64,000 bases of DNA from Lucinisca nassula. Lineage: Eukaryota; Mollusca; Bivalvia; Lucinida; Lucinidae. The position numbers were made by a program, and so were the translations under genes. The notes beneath the pieces are model-generated. The model worked only from the letters and a program-made list of their open reading frames with translations, was not told the origin of the DNA and ran no database searches. Shown here in pieces: positions 1 through 12,143 of the stretch (positions are counted from its first letter, which is position 1; each line of letters opens with the position of its first letter). The stretch spans positions 210,336,138 to 210,400,137 of the forward strand of contig OY757010.1 in NCBI GenBank assembly GCA_963580285.1, read 5' to 3'.

Positions 1-668
1 CGATTTAGACAAATAATTTGTTCAGTCCGCATGAAGGCCTCCTAACTCATCAGTGCAACATCTCCGTGAACACAAAAATCAAACAACCACAGAGATGAAA
101 CAACGGTGAGGACTCGACGGCAAGAAACCACTGGAATTCTGGAGCAAAAGAAAACCAACAGTTAGACTTCGATGGGCCCAACCAGAGACAGAGCATCAGG
201 CACCAACCAACATTACATAATATTAGAGTCTCTCTCATTCCCAGTAAGCCTTTACGTTGGAACTGTCATAGAATGCGAAACCTGACCCACCGGCATGCAA
301 TTAAAGAGGGAAGCAAAGTTGTCAACCGTGATTGGGTTAACTACCATGCATGCGGTCTCTCGTATAACATTTATGTTGTACCCAATCTTTATATCGAAGA
401 ATGATTTTACAAGATTCTGTGCTGAAATCATTGCAATTATATTTTTTTCCTGAATTTACATACTAAATCACCATAAAATGACCTTGTTGCAGAAGAGATT
501 TAAGTCCAACACTGAATTTTGAAATAAAATCGGAATGACATCAATAAAATTTTGAAAAGGCTTTGCGCAGCTTATGATACCGATAACCCTGATTAAGAAG
601 TTTAGCAGTTAACAATTTAATTATGAGTGTTGAAGTCAGTTACATGACTAGACACTTTGGCAAATCGA
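1..668 (-). mobile_element. Penelope-like element, copy 1 (3' part, cut by window edge)
   Basis: This is the reverse complement of sequence seen again at 2068-2729 and 12144-13572. Read on the minus strand it runs from the distal reverse-transcriptase (RT) region (near 668) into the 3' non-coding part (near 1). It holds the conserved block around GTTAACCCAATCACGG (about 328-343 on the plus strand as its complement) that follows the RT thumb in other copies. Stops and indels make it non-coding. The insert found at 26506-26861 in another copy is absent here. Confidence 0.75.
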
Positions 669-1349
669 AGTCTGAAGTCTGTAACAAGGCGTCTGATTGA
701 AAAGAAAAACAAAACGGGTATTTTTTCATAAGCAATCCCCACCCCTAACTTCCCCGAAGTTTTTTAGTGTTTAAAGTTCCTTAGTAGAAAACTTAAAAGA
801 AAAAGATAACATTTCGTCTATATGGGGAGAAAGACGAATGAAAAAAATAACCGAACAAATAAGCTGAGCCTGCGCATTCTCTCTTACATAGTATACGTCA
901 CCCTCATTACACAAAATTCCAAGTTTTTCTTGGGAGGTTTTCATTCAAAGATTGATACAAGTACATTTCTACTGACAGTATATTTTACCTCTTAGATATA
1001 TCAATAATTGTTACGTAATGGCCTTGTGGACCCGTAAATTATTGGATGATGACCACTTAGTGGGCATGGTTTAGCATGTATTTAAGTAAGTCAGCATATT
1101 TCCTGGTAGTTTTATAAGTTAATGTTGGATTTAAGCCATGTTAACGATAGTTAAATTTTGATACATTTGTGGTAAATTAATGTGACTGCATCATATATTT
1201 AACGGCAATCTGATTATTCTCTGTACAACCAATAATCTGGTTGAGTGTATTTCCTTAAACATAATCTATAATTTACAAGTAAAATCTTAAGTAAATTCTT
1301 TTCATTCACATTTTTATCGAAAATTTTAAGTCGATTTTCGACCCATTGT
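669..1349. other. AT-rich stretch, no gene seen
   Basis: No open frame with recognisable protein content, no RNA gene and no clear repeat was seen. It lies between a PLE fragment and a SINE. Confidence 0.5.
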
Positions 1350-1630
1350 TTTGTTTGTTTGATTTAAAGTTTAACGTCCCCGTCAGCACTGTAGATGTTG
1401 CTTCCAATATTGGGGTGCTTTTACCCGACATTAAGATGAAATGACATCTCAAGTCTTGCCGCTCAGTCGAATCAATAGGGTTTATATGCATGGATGGTCC
1501 GACTCGCACCCATTTTCCTGGACAGGCTTAGAACCTAAATGCAGTTTACAAGTACTTGTGTACAGTCTGTTGCAGCTCTGCCTAGAAGCATTATGCAGCC
1601 AAATCTATTACTTCAAGCCCAAATGAGCGA
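1350..1630 (-). mobile_element. SINE-M copy (diverged)
   Basis: The plus strand opens with a GTTTGTTTGATTT tail complement, then the TTTAACGTCCCCGTC block, and ends near TACTTCAAGCCC. This matches about 16 other copies in the window, so the SINE reads on the minus strand with its tail at the left. It is about 280 bp and more diverged than the 61-63 kb copies. Confidence 0.75.
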
Positions 1631-2067
1631 GGCAGTCGACCACGTTACAAAGCGCTAAATCTTTTTCAGTGCTAAAGTTCACATGGCTATCACTAATATG
1701 TTGGAGGCAGCGTTTATTTTATCGCAGTGAGGTGAGCGTGTTGTGTAATATTGTTATAGACTTTCAAAACGCAGTGAGACATGACTGCACTTTTAATTTT
1801 GGACTAGTCCGTGATTTAGGTAAGTCGCCTTCAGTTGGGATTTTACATTGGGCGTTATAGTTTTTCTGAGATTCGTACTGCATCATAATAACCACTTGGC
1901 CACGACTTCTATATAATAGCATTATCAAAACACTAATTTATAATTTCAAAATCCTGTGAAAAAAGAAATCCGAAACCTGCTTTCCCTAAAACATGGATTG
2001 GCCTTGTCAGGCTTGAACGTTGAACTCTCAAAGGTCGTTGATAACTATAGCTGTTGAACCTGGGCTG
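1631..2067. other. No gene seen
   Basis: Short open frames only, none with a recognisable family. It joins a SINE to a PLE fragment. Confidence 0.45.
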
Positions 2068-2729
2068 GTAGTTAACCCAATCACGGTTGGCAACTTTGCT
2101 TCCCTCTTTAATTGCACGCCGGTGGGTCAGGCCTCAGATTCTATGACGGCTCCAACGTAAAGGCTTATTGAGAATTAGAGAGATAATGCTGGTTGGTGCC
2201 TGATGCTCTGTCTCTGGTCGGGTTCATCGGAGTCTAACTGTTGGTTTTCTTTTGCTCCAGCATTTCAGTGGTTTCTTGCTGTCGAGTCCTCACCGTTGTC
2301 TCACCTCTGTGGTTCTTTGATTTTTGTGTTCACGGAGATGTTGCACTGATAGGTTAGGAGGCCTTCATGCGGACTGAACAAATTATTTGTCTAAATCGCG
2401 ACGGAAGTAAGGGCGAGGATTGTGGCCACGTAAAATCGATTTAAGCCCCCCAGTGGAAATCTTCCACTGACCGTTCCAAGACGGCTCTTCTGTGGCGATT
2501 TTATTTATGTTGTTGTTTGTTACTTACTGTGTGTATCACTTGTGTCTTTTAATTTAGGATGGCCATATGGCCAATTTGTGGGAAAGTAACTGTCCTTATG
2601 GCCTTCCTTTGTTTAGGTTTCCATTATGGTCTGGTCGCTTAATGTTTGTATTTCTTTCCCTTTGGTGTCTTTTATGGGTGGAGTAAGTTAATTGTATCAA
2701 TTCCTGATCTTTGTTTTACTTCTACTTTG
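2068..2729 (+). mobile_element. Penelope-like element, copy 2 (3' fragment)
   Basis: It starts inside the last coding block (GTTAACCCAATCACGG) and runs through the whole 3' non-coding part to the shared terminus CTTCTACTTT. It is nearly identical over 660 bp to the 3' part of 12144-13572, so the two are recent relatives. The 5' truncation is typical of retroposition. No clear TSD was found. Confidence 0.75.
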
Positions 2730-2773
2730 AATCATGCATGGGTTGGGTTTGGCAAACTGTGTATATCCAGAAC

Positions 2774-2796
2774 AGACGCCACAGAACGTGGCGTCT
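2774..2796. repeat. Short hairpin (AGACGCC family)
   Basis: AGACGCCAC and GTGGCGTCT form a perfect 9-bp stem. The same core occurs near 30249, 37176 and 52573, often beside CAGTGTAG/CTACACTG arms, so it is a dispersed hairpin repeat family. Confidence 0.6.
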
Positions 2797-3033
2797 GATA
2801 ATGGTCTATACTTTAGATTACAATAATACAGAATGTACTTCAAACTACCTGTGTTACAAAACATACTCGTATATCTGATGCATTCAATAAATAGAACTTT
2901 ACAAAGTGTTCGTATTTCTTGCAAATCCCACATTATTCAAGATACCGCCCATTATAGCTTGGTAGAAAACATGTTATACGTTGACGAAACATTTAACACT
3001 GACCTAGATATGGAGAGAAAGAAGAATATAAGA

Positions 3034-6000
3034 ACAGGTGAACAAACAAGAGGGCCAAATGGCCCTTTATCGCTCACCTGTGTACCAGAAAACCATTAAT
3101 GATATTTTAAGAATGCCCATCGGGGCTTGAAGAAATAGACTGGGCTACATGGTGCTTCTATGCAGAGCTGGAACCGACCACACATGAGTACAGGTAAACA
3201 GATTCTAAGCCTGCCAAGGAAAAGTAATGCCAGTTGGACCGTCCATAATTAATGACATTATTGGTTTTATTGGTTGGAAAGGGCTTAAGATATAATTTCA
3301 TCTCGATGTCGGGCAAAAGTCCCACAAAACTAGAAGCAACGTCTCGAAAATGACCTACACTGTGCTGACAGGGATGTTAAACCTCAAATCAATAAATAAG
3401 GGCAGGTTACGCCAAAGTTGTTTGTCTCATGCAGCCGAAATTCGAACTCTATGTAGACTGTAAGTTTGATGAAGATCAAATCAGAAATGGCGAGGAAAAA
3501 GTGGACACATCGTTTCCCCATTATAAGTCTATGGAACCTTTTTGGTTCCATGGCAACCACAGTTCTGATCAAAACTGGTCCACAACCCAATGCAGTCAAT
3601 CCCCCAACCCAGTGATGCTGCACATAAAATTTGATTGGGATTGGCCAGCTAGTCACTTAGATATTCAAGTTCAAAGGTGTGGACGACGGACGGAGGTTTT
3701 ATACTTGTTCTCGTTTACCCAAAGTTCAAAAAGATCAGATTAGAAATGGCTGGGAAAAGGTGGAGACACTATTTTTCACTAGTATTTATGCTCAAGGGCA
3801 GGTAATTTGAAAGCATTTTGTCTCATGCGGCCCAAATTCGAACTAAACATAGACTGTAAGCTCCTTCTGGTTATCTGGAAGTTTGATGAAGGTCAGATTA
3901 GAAACAGCCAAGCAAAGTTGGAGACATCGTTTTACCATTGTAAGTCTATGGGAAAATGTTTCACCCTCAAGGTGATGTAACTTGAAATTCGGTTGTCAGA
4001 TTCAAGCTAAAATCGAACTCATTAGAGATTTTATGCTTATCCTCGTTTACCAAAAGTAACAAAAAGATCAGATCACAAACAGTTGCGGACAACTGGATAC
4101 ACCATTTTTCGCTAATATTTATGCTCAAGGGCAGGTAACCCAGAAGTCATTTGACCTGCGTGGCCCAAATTCAACCTCAACATAGACTGTATGTCCCTCC
4201 TGGTTATCTGCAAGTTTGGTGAAGATCTATTGTCAAATGGTCGAGAAAAGCTGGGGACGTCGTTTTCCCATTGTAAGTCTAAAGGAAAATCTTACACACT
4301 CAAGGAGATGTTACTGGAAAACCGCTGGTCAGATTCAAGTCAACTTCGAACTCGCTCGAGATTTTATGCTTGTCATCTTTACCAAAAGTTACAAAAAGAT
4401 CAGATCAGAAACGGCTGAAAAAAGCTGGAGACACCATTTTTCACTTACATTTATGCTCAAGGGCAGGTAACTCAGAAGCTGTTTGTCCCGTGCAGCCCAA
4501 ATTTGAACTCAACGTAGACTGTAAGCCCCTCCTTGTTATCTGCAAGTTTGATGAAGATCGGATCAGAAATGGCGGAGAAAAGGTGGAGACGTCGTTTTCC
4601 CCATTATGAGTCTATGGGAAAAAATTTTCACGCTCAAAGGGATGTAACTTAAAAAAAAAAACACCGCTCTTCAGATTCAAGACAAATTCGAATCCGTGCA
4701 AAGTTACAAAAAGATCAGATCATAAACGACTGAGAAAAGCTGTAGACACCATTTTTCACTTATATTTATGCTCAAAGGCAGGTAACCCCAAAGCTGTTTG
4801 TCTCATCCATCTCAAATATAAACTTGACGTAGACTGTAAGCCCCTCCTGGTTTTCTGCAAGTTTGATGAAGCTCGGATCAGAAATGGCTGAGAAAAAGTG
4901 GAGACCTCGTTTTCCACATTATAAGTCTATGGGAAAATGTTTTACGCTCAATGTGTTGAAACTGGAAAACCGCTGGTCAGATTCAAACCAAATTCGAACT
5001 CGTCCGAGATTTTATGCTTGTCCTTGTTTATGAAAAGTAACAAAAAGATCAGATCATAAACGGCTGAGAAAAGCTGGAGACACCATTTTTCACTAATATT
5101 AATGCTCAAGGGCAGGTAACTCCAAATTAGAACTCGACGTAGACTGTAAGCTATCCTGGTTATCTGCAAGTTTGATGAAGATCGGATCAGAAAAGGCCGA
5201 GAAAAAGTGGAGACATCGTTTTCCAAATTAAAAGTCTATGGAACCTTTTTGTTTCCATGGTAATCACAGTTCTGATCAAAACTGGTCCAAAACCTAATGC
5301 AGTCAATCCCCAACCCAGTGATGCTGCACAAACAATTTGATTGGGATTAGTCAGCTAGTCAATTAGATATTCAAGTTCAAAGGACGGACGGACGCAGGAT
5401 GCCTACCTATACTATAAGCTCATCTTGAGAGCCTTCGGCTCAGGTGAGCTAAAACGATCAGATCATAAACGGCTGAGAAAAGCTATAGACACAATTTTTC
5501 ACTTATATTTATGCTCAAGGGCAGGTAACTCCAAAGCTGTTTGTCTCGTGCAGCCCAAATTCGAACTCGACGCAGACTGTAAACCCCTCCTGGTTATCTG
5601 CAAGTTTGATGAAAATCGGATCAGAAATGGCTGAGAAAAAGTGGAGACGTCTTTTTCCCCATTATTAGTCTATGGAATTTTTTTTCTCGCTCAAGGGGAT
5701 GTAACTGGAAAACCGCTGGTCAGATTCAAACCGAATTCGAATTCGTCCGAGATTTTATGCTTGTCCTCATTTATGAAAAGTAACATAAAGATCAGACCAT
5801 AAACGGCTGAGAAAAGCTGGAGACACAATATTTTTCACTTATATTTATGCTCAAGGGCAGATACCATCAAAGCTGTTTGTCTCGTGCAGCCCAAATTCAA
5901 ACTCGACGTAGACGGTTAGACCCTTCTGGTTATCTGCTAGTTTGATGAAGATCGGATCAGAAATGGCTGAGAAAAAGTGGAGGCGTCGTGATCCCCCATT

Positions 6001-6955
6001 ATAAGTCTACGCTCAAGGGGATGTAACTGGAAAACCGCTGGTCACATTCAAACCAAATTCGAACTCGTCAGAGATTTTACGCTTGTCCTCGTTTAAGAAA
6101 AGTTACAAAAAGATCAGATCATAAACGGCTGAGAAAAGCTTGAGACACCATTTTTCACTTATATTTATGCTCAAGGGCAGGTAACTCCTAAGCTGTTTGT
6201 CCCATGCAGCCCAAATTCGAACTCAACCTAGACTGTAAGCCCCTCCTGGTTATCCGTAAGTTTGATGAAGATCGGATTAGAAATGGCCGAGAAAAAGTGG
6301 AGACGTCGTTTTCCCCATTATACGTCTATGGAATCGTTTTGTTTCCATGGCAACCAGAATTCCAATCTGATCAGCCCAAAAACCTTATGGAGCCTTTCCC
6401 CCTACCTGATGATGCTTCTCATGAAATTTGATCAAGATTGGTTATGGGGTATTAGAGATATACTTATTTGAAATTGTTTACGGACGCACGCACAGACGCA
6501 CGCACGACGGACGACGGACAAAATGTGATAAAAAAGCTCACCTTGTCACTAAAATTTGATATGGATTGTTCAGTTAGTCAATTAAATATTCAAGTTCAAA
6601 GGTGTGGACGACGGACCGACGACGGACGGATGCCGGATTCCTACCTATACTATATGCTCACCTTGTGAGCCTTCGGCTCAGGTGAGCTAAAAAGATAAGA
6701 TCATAAACGGCTGAGAAAAGCTGGAGACACCATTGTTCACGTATATTTATGCTCGACGGCAGGTAACTCCAAAGCTGTTTGTCCCGTGCAGCCAAAATTC
6801 GAACTCGATGTAGACGGTAAACCCCTCCTGGTTATCTGCAAGTTTGATGGAGATCGGATCAGAAATGGCTGAGAAAAAATGGAGACGACGGTTTCCCCCC
6901 ATTATAAGTCTATGGGAATTTTTTCTCGCTCAAGGGGGTGTAACTGGAAAACCAG
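3034..6955 (+). mobile_element. Hairpin-ended repeat with ~330-bp tandem units
   Basis: The left end is a nested hairpin at 3034-3081 (ACAGGTGA/TCACCTGT around GGGCCAAATGGCCC). About ten units follow, each marked by GATCAGATCATAAACGGCTG, at about 3730, 4058, 4393, 4705, 5041, 5452, 5787, 6108 and 6690. Spacing is mostly 312-336 bp. Two right ends occur, near 5418-5449 and at 6656-6687. Each has GCTCA...GGTGAGC arms around GAGCC/GGCTC, preceded by CGGACGGACG tracts. No coding capacity. It resembles bivalve non-autonomous elements with satellite-like cores, but the superfamily is unproven. Confidence 0.65.
3119..3400 (+). mobile_element. SINE-M copy
   Basis: It begins ATCGGGGCTTGAAGAAATAG and ends TTAAACCTCAAATCAATAAA, i.e. 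head and tail of SINE-M in forward orientation. It sits just inside the left end of the tandem-unit element and looks diverged from the 61 kb copies. Confidence 0.75.
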
Positions 6956-7066
6956 CCTATCCCATTTCTAATTGACCGAGACAACCAAGATTTATGCCTT
7001 GTTTCAAAACATGTTTTGGGCTTGAGGGCAAAATTCCACCCTTATCGTGTCATTCGCTCATAAGAC

Positions 7067-7920
7067 ATGGTTAGCGATGTAAAGGCAAGCTTTTTGTCAA
7101 AACTTGAGCACTGTGCTTTAATTCGATACTTGTATTTGAAAGCGAAAACAGGCCAGGAAATACACTGCGAGTTGAACAATGTTTATGGCTCTTCTGCACC
7201 ATTGTATACACAAGTTGAATTCTGGGTTCGGGAATTCAAAACGCGGTAGAACGTCTTTAGAAGGCGAAACAAGGTCTGGACGCCCATCAGAAGCCATCGA
7301 TGAAAAAATCTGTAACAAAGTACGGGATCTGGTGTACTCTGATAGGCGAATGAAGGTGGAATAAATAGCGAATGCATTACACATTTCACATGACAGCGCT
7401 TCAACAATTTTACATTATCGCTTGGGTATGCACAAGCTAACAGTCCGTTGGGTCCCAAAATCCCTTAGCAACGAGCAAATGGCAATCAGAGCATCAGTAT
7501 GCAGCGAATCGTTGAAGCGGAAGGAACATACTTTTCTTTCACGTCTGGTGACTGTAGATGACACCTGGGTCCGTTATTATGAGCCAGAGAACAAAACTCG
7601 AAGGCGCAAGTGGGTAGGGCCGGGGTCTTGCTCCAGCAGGCCACACTTCCAAAATTGTAATGGATGCTGTTGAGCTGAATGGGTACGAGCTAATACTAGT
7701 GACTATTTCCTATTCCCAAACTTGAAAAGGATATCCGTGAGCTTCATTTCCGGTCCAACGAAGAAGTCGTGGCGGCAGTTGAGGAGTGGGTCGGAGACAA
7801 GGACCATGACTTCTTCAGTTGTGGGCTGATGGCACTGGAACAGCGTTGGTCCAAGAGTATCATTCTAGAGGGCAATTGCATCGAAACAGAAGAGATCGTT
7901 CTCACCCAGAAATAAGTTAG
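7067..7920 (+). pseudogene. mariner transposase relic
   Basis: Fragments in different frames match a mariner-type transposase in order. The N-terminal region starts MVSDVKASFL (7067). A linker fragment TSLEGETRSGRPSE follows after a frameshift. DDTWVRYYEPENKTRR near 7559-7603 carries the first catalytic aspartate region. YFLFPNLK appears near 7706, and FFSCGLMALEQRWSK near 7810-7856 is the usual C-terminal block before the stop at about 7915. Frameshifts, an in-frame TAA near 7362 and a deletion of roughly 100 codons before YFLFPNLK make it dead. Mariners are normally about 345 residues. No inverted repeats were identified with confidence. Confidence 0.85.
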
Positions 7921-8131
7921 GCTGTTTTTAATTGTCTCGCCCTCGTAATAACAAAAGACAAACAAAAGAAAATTCACAGAATCTTATCACGCAATTTGCA
8001 AATCTCCATTAAATCATAATAAAGCATTTAAACAAATGGCATTCTGAATGTAAGATAGATTCAAGATTTCCGGGCATACAACTGATCTATAGTTGTAGTT
8101 TATCAATCTTGATTAGCTTCTATAAAGTACA

Positions 8132-8471
8132 GTCGAACTTCAATAGCTCGAACTCCTTTAGGACCTCGCAAACTGTTCGAGACAGGGGTAGTTCGAGCCA
8201 CTGAGGTTACTGAAAGGAGGCTTAAAGGGATACTTTTGTAGACCTTTTCGGTGTTCTTTTATGAAAATGCATGTTGTGTGTACTCATTGGAATCGCTTCA
8301 TCGAGGCGATTCTAATGAGTATAAACAGCATTCATTTGCAAGATAAAAGCTTAAAATCTTAATTATCCTCCACTATTTCTTATGGAGAGGATTTACCTAG
8401 GGGCTCGGGAACGGGTTCGACTCAGCCATGGCAAACGAGCCATCGTTGATCGAGCCATTGAAGTTAAACTT
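8132..8471. mobile_element. Miniature inverted-repeat element with hairpin centre
   Basis: The ends are imperfect inverted repeats, GAACTTCAATAGCTCGAAC near 8135 against a complement near 8450-8470 (CGAGCCATTGAAGTTAAAC). The centre at 8281-8322 is an imperfect palindrome with GCTTCATCGAGGC. It resembles the MITE-I core but the ends differ. No coding capacity. Confidence 0.55.
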
Positions 8472-8482
8472 TTTTTTATAAT

Positions 8483-9531
8483 TGCACGACCCGCAGAAAA
8501 AGCGACCGACTAAAGTCGGTTGATTTTCTAAGAGTGCCCTAAAATCACCGTGTCATTCGTCTGTCAGTTTGTCAGTCTGTCCGTCCGTAACCCGTTTGTG
8601 AAAATTGGTGATAGTGACTTAACCGCTTGGAATATTTAAACAATTTTTGGCATACTGATAGATATCAATGAGATCTAACCAATGAACTTGCGAAGTATTA
8701 CATTGCATTTAGTATAGCCTCGCCGAGGCGAAAATGTGAAAATTTTCGAACTGCTTCTCCTCGGAAACCGTTGGGCCGATTGAAGTCAAATTACATATGG
8801 AGCCTCTTTGGGATGGGGGAAACCAAAGTTTGCTCATTGGGTACAGGTCATATGACCAAAATGGCCGCCAAGCCATATATTGTCTGTCTGTCTGTCCGTC
8901 CGTAACCGCTTGGAATATTTAAACAATTTTTGGCATACTGATAGATATCAATGAGATCTAACCAATGAACTTGCGAAGTATTACATTGCATTTAGTATAG
9001 CCTCGCCGAGGCGAAAAATGTGAAAATTTTCGAACTGCTTCTCCTCGGAAACCGTTGGGCCGATTGAAGTCAAATTTCATAAGGAACCTCTATGGGAGTG
9101 GGGAAACCAAAATTTGCTCATGGGGTCCAGGTCACATGACCAAAATGGCCGCCAAGCCATATATGGTAAAAACCCTTCAAAACTAGTCTTCTCCAGAACC
9201 ACTGGGCAGATTTCCACGAAACTTGATAAATAGCATCTGGGACGTAGGCCCATCATAAATTGCTAAAATGGTGACCCTGGGTTGACCTTGACCTTCTTTG
9301 TACCTAGGTAAAACTTTGACACATATGCTTTTGTATTGGAAAAGTGAGAATGCATTTTATCCTGCAAACGATTCAGAATACAGTACTAAAGTATAAGATA
9401 TATTTTTGCTCCTTACGATAAGGCGCATTTATTGGGGGAACCTTTTTAGGTCCAGATCACATGACCAAAATGGCCGCCATACCCATATATGGTAACACTC
9501 ATAAAGCTAAAAGTATCCGGCGGGTCGTGCA
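8483..9531. mobile_element. Inverted-repeat element with 282-bp internal duplication
   Basis: Perfect 12-bp terminal repeats bound it: TGCACGACCCGC at 8483-8494 and GCGGGTCGTGCA at 9520-9531. Just inside the left end is a hairpin ACCGAC/GTCGGT, then GTCTGTCCGTCCGT tracts. Two near-identical units start at about 8622 and 8904 (period about 282 bp), so the duplication is recent. No coding frame of note. Confidence 0.7.
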
Positions 9532-9584
9532 CTTCAGCTGAAGCACTGGTTGAAACTAGAATTGTGGCCACATTACACGGATTC

Positions 9585-10333
9585 CCCCGCTATATGACAT
9601 GGGACACAGAAGTATGTGTTATGTAACAGACATTTTGACCTTCACCGTGGAGGTACCGACCTGAGAGTATGATACATAATTGTCTCATGATGTTTAACAT
9701 AATTGCAAAGTAATTTAAAAAGGAAGTTACAGAAGGAACACGAGAAAAAGATCCTTTTATACCTTTGACCTCTTCATTTGACCTTGACATTGGAGGTACC
9801 GACCAGGGACTTGCATGCGAAACATCATCTCACGATGGTTAACATTTCTGCCCAGCAATTTCAAATTGCATACAGAAATAAGAATGTTATTGACGGGATA
9901 CGATAACCTGGGTCTTGCGCGCGACACTTCACCTTGTGACGGTTAACATTTTTGTCAGTTACCTTCAAATCTATCTATGTAGGAATATGAAGGTTATTGA
10001 CAGGCTATGTAAAAAGGTTTCAGACGTTCATTCAGAAATAAGGAAGTTATAACGGACACACGGAAGACTCTTCTTTTACTTTTGACCACGACCTGGGTCT
10101 TGTGTTCGACACATCGTCTCATGATGATTCATATTTCTGCCGATTAATTTCAAATCCATCTAGGAATAAGAAAGTTATTGACCGGCTACGAAAAAAGGCT
10201 ATTTTTGACCTTTGACCTAAGTGTGACCTTGACATTGGAGGTACCAACCTGGTTCTTGCGCACATCGTCTCATGATGGTTAACATATCTGACAAATACTT
10301 TTACGGTTTATTCAGAAAAAAGAAAGTTATTGG
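9585..10333 (+). repeat. Diverged tandem repeat, ~150-180-bp units
   Basis: Units share TTGGAGGTACCGACC, CTTGCGCGCGACAC, TCATGATGGTTAACAT and GAAAGTTATTGACCGG blocks. Starts are near 9650, 9795, 9905, 10088 and 10240. The array abuts the LINE relic. It is probably the core of another hairpin-ended element, but its ends were not found. Confidence 0.6.
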
Positions 10334-11985
10334 CCGGACACGAAACAAGACGCTACTTTCAGATTTGTATGACCTTATCTCAGTATCTAACAAGGTGGCC
10401 TCTATTCAGACATATGCAAGACATGCCAAACAAGACTCAGAGACATGCAAGACTCTTGGCAAAGCAACAAGGCTTATGAAATCCAGTCCTTGCAGACATA
10501 AAGGATATGAAGAAGTTCTTTTGATGCACTAAAGACATTTTTGGTCCCCGAAGCTCAGAAACCACTCATCTCCTCAGTGCATCTGACTGACAAAGAGGCT
10601 ATCTCGAAAATGTGGGCTGGTCACTTTGATAGTGTTCTTAATCGGCCATCCTCTATCAATGATGATGCTGCAGGTTGAATGTAATCTGCTGCTTGACAAG
10701 TTCCCAACCGTTACTGAAACAGTGAAAGCAATACAACTTCTGGCACCTGGCAAGTCCCCAGGACCAGATGCAATACCTGCTGAGATTAACGAAGCAGGAT
10801 GTACTTCAGCTGCAGAGAAGATGACAGAGTTATTTCATATTATGTGGAGAAAAGAAAGAAGCCATCCCTCAAGAATTCAAGAATGCGTCAATTAGCCACC
10901 TATTTAAACGGAAAGGGAACTCTCAGATCTGTGACAATCGTCATGACATCTCTTTATTGTCACTTGCTGGGAAAGTCATTTCAAGAGTCCTACTTATGAA
11001 CACCTTGAATAGTCAAGGTTTCTACCAGAAATCCAGTGTGGGTTTAGGAAAGACAGAGGAAAAGCTGACATGATCTTCACAGCAAACCAGCTGCAAGAGA
11101 AATGCAAGGAACAGAACATGGACCTGTATATGACCTTTGTTGACATCACCAAAGCATTTGACGCAGTCAGTCGTGAGGGCCTTTGGAGGATCATGGTGAA
11201 TAAATAGAAGTGAATGCAATGATCATGAATCGAAAATTTAATTCACAGCTCCCATCAGAGACACCAAAAGTGAAGTTTCGATGTCCAACCAAGTTCGTAG
11301 CAATGGTGAAACAGTTACACGATGGTATGCTTGCACGGGTCCAATATGACGGTGAGTTTCAAGATCCATTCCTTGTGATAAACGGAGTCAAGCAAGGTTG
11401 TGTGTTAGCCCCAACACTGTTCAGCATGATGTTCTCTGCCATGCTCACAGATGCATTCCAGGATGGTTACAATTGTATACGTATTAGGTATCGTTATGAT
11501 GGGAAACTTTTCAATCTCAGAAGGTTGCAAGCCAAATCCAAGGAGCAGACGGAGGTGCTAGATGAGTTCCTCTTTTTTGATATCATGGCAAAATGGGCTC
11601 CAACAGAAGAGAAAAAAATAGCTCAAAAAGGTATAGATCAAATATCTGACTCCTGAGATAGCTATGACCTCACAATCAGCATAAAAAAGTTTGATTTAGT
11701 CTGTCAGCCAGCACTGGCAAGCCTCACAGTGAAAGATTGCAAGTGGTACACAAGTTCACCTACCTAGGAAGCACAGGGTCAAGAGCCGTGTACATTGCCA
11801 GGGTTGCCAAAGCTAGTGGAGCATTTGGCTGACTACGTGGTAGTGTCTGGGATCGAAATGGAATCAGACTTGACACAAAACTGAAAAGTCTACAGAGCTG
11901 TGGTGCTGCCAACACTATTGTACGCATGTTAATACATGGACAGTTTAACCAATGTCGCGCCAAAAGACTGAATCAATTCCATACA
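10334..11985 (+). pseudogene. LINE reverse transcriptase relic
   Basis: Frame-shifted pieces follow the order of a non-LTR RT: APGKSPGPDAIPAEI near 10745-10790, an S(V)LLSLAGKVISRVLL block near 10950-10997, FVDITKAFDAVSREGL near 11140-11185, KFVAMVKQLHDGMLARVQ near 11290-11345, NGVKQGCVLAPTLFSMMFSAML near 11385-11450, and the motif that should be FADD, now FFDI, near 11576. Later pieces match the thumb and an FTYLGST-like block near 11757. Many stops. A 69-bp PLE fragment interrupts it at 11201-11269, and the 63-bp minisatellite replaces its end. The clade was not settled by eye. Confidence 0.85.
11201..11269 (-). mobile_element. 69-bp Penelope-like 3'-end fragment with 5-bp duplication
   Basis: It matches the extreme 3' end of the PLE family (compare 25662 onward and 57280 onward), including the TAGAAGTG...GCAATGATCA terminus. 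It is flanked by GTGAA at 11196-11200 and 11270-11274. Removing the insert and one GTGAA restores a continuous LINE frame (IMV-KFRCPTKF). Confidence 0.8.
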
Positions 11986-12143
11986 AGCTCAATAGTACTG
12001 CTACAGGGCGTAAACAGTATTACAAACCACCTTACTGCTCATGAAGAGTCTCAAATAGAACTGCTGCAGGGCGTAAGCAGTATTTTAAACCACCTTACTG
12101 CTCATTAATAGTCTCAGAACTGCTTCAGGGCGTAAGCAGTATT
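11986..12143 (+). repeat. 63-bp minisatellite, left block
   Basis: About 2.5 units of the array that resumes at 13573. Unit landmarks are CCTTACTGCTCAT and GCAGGGCGTAAGCAG. The array starts inside the C-terminal part of the LINE relic. Confidence 0.85.
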
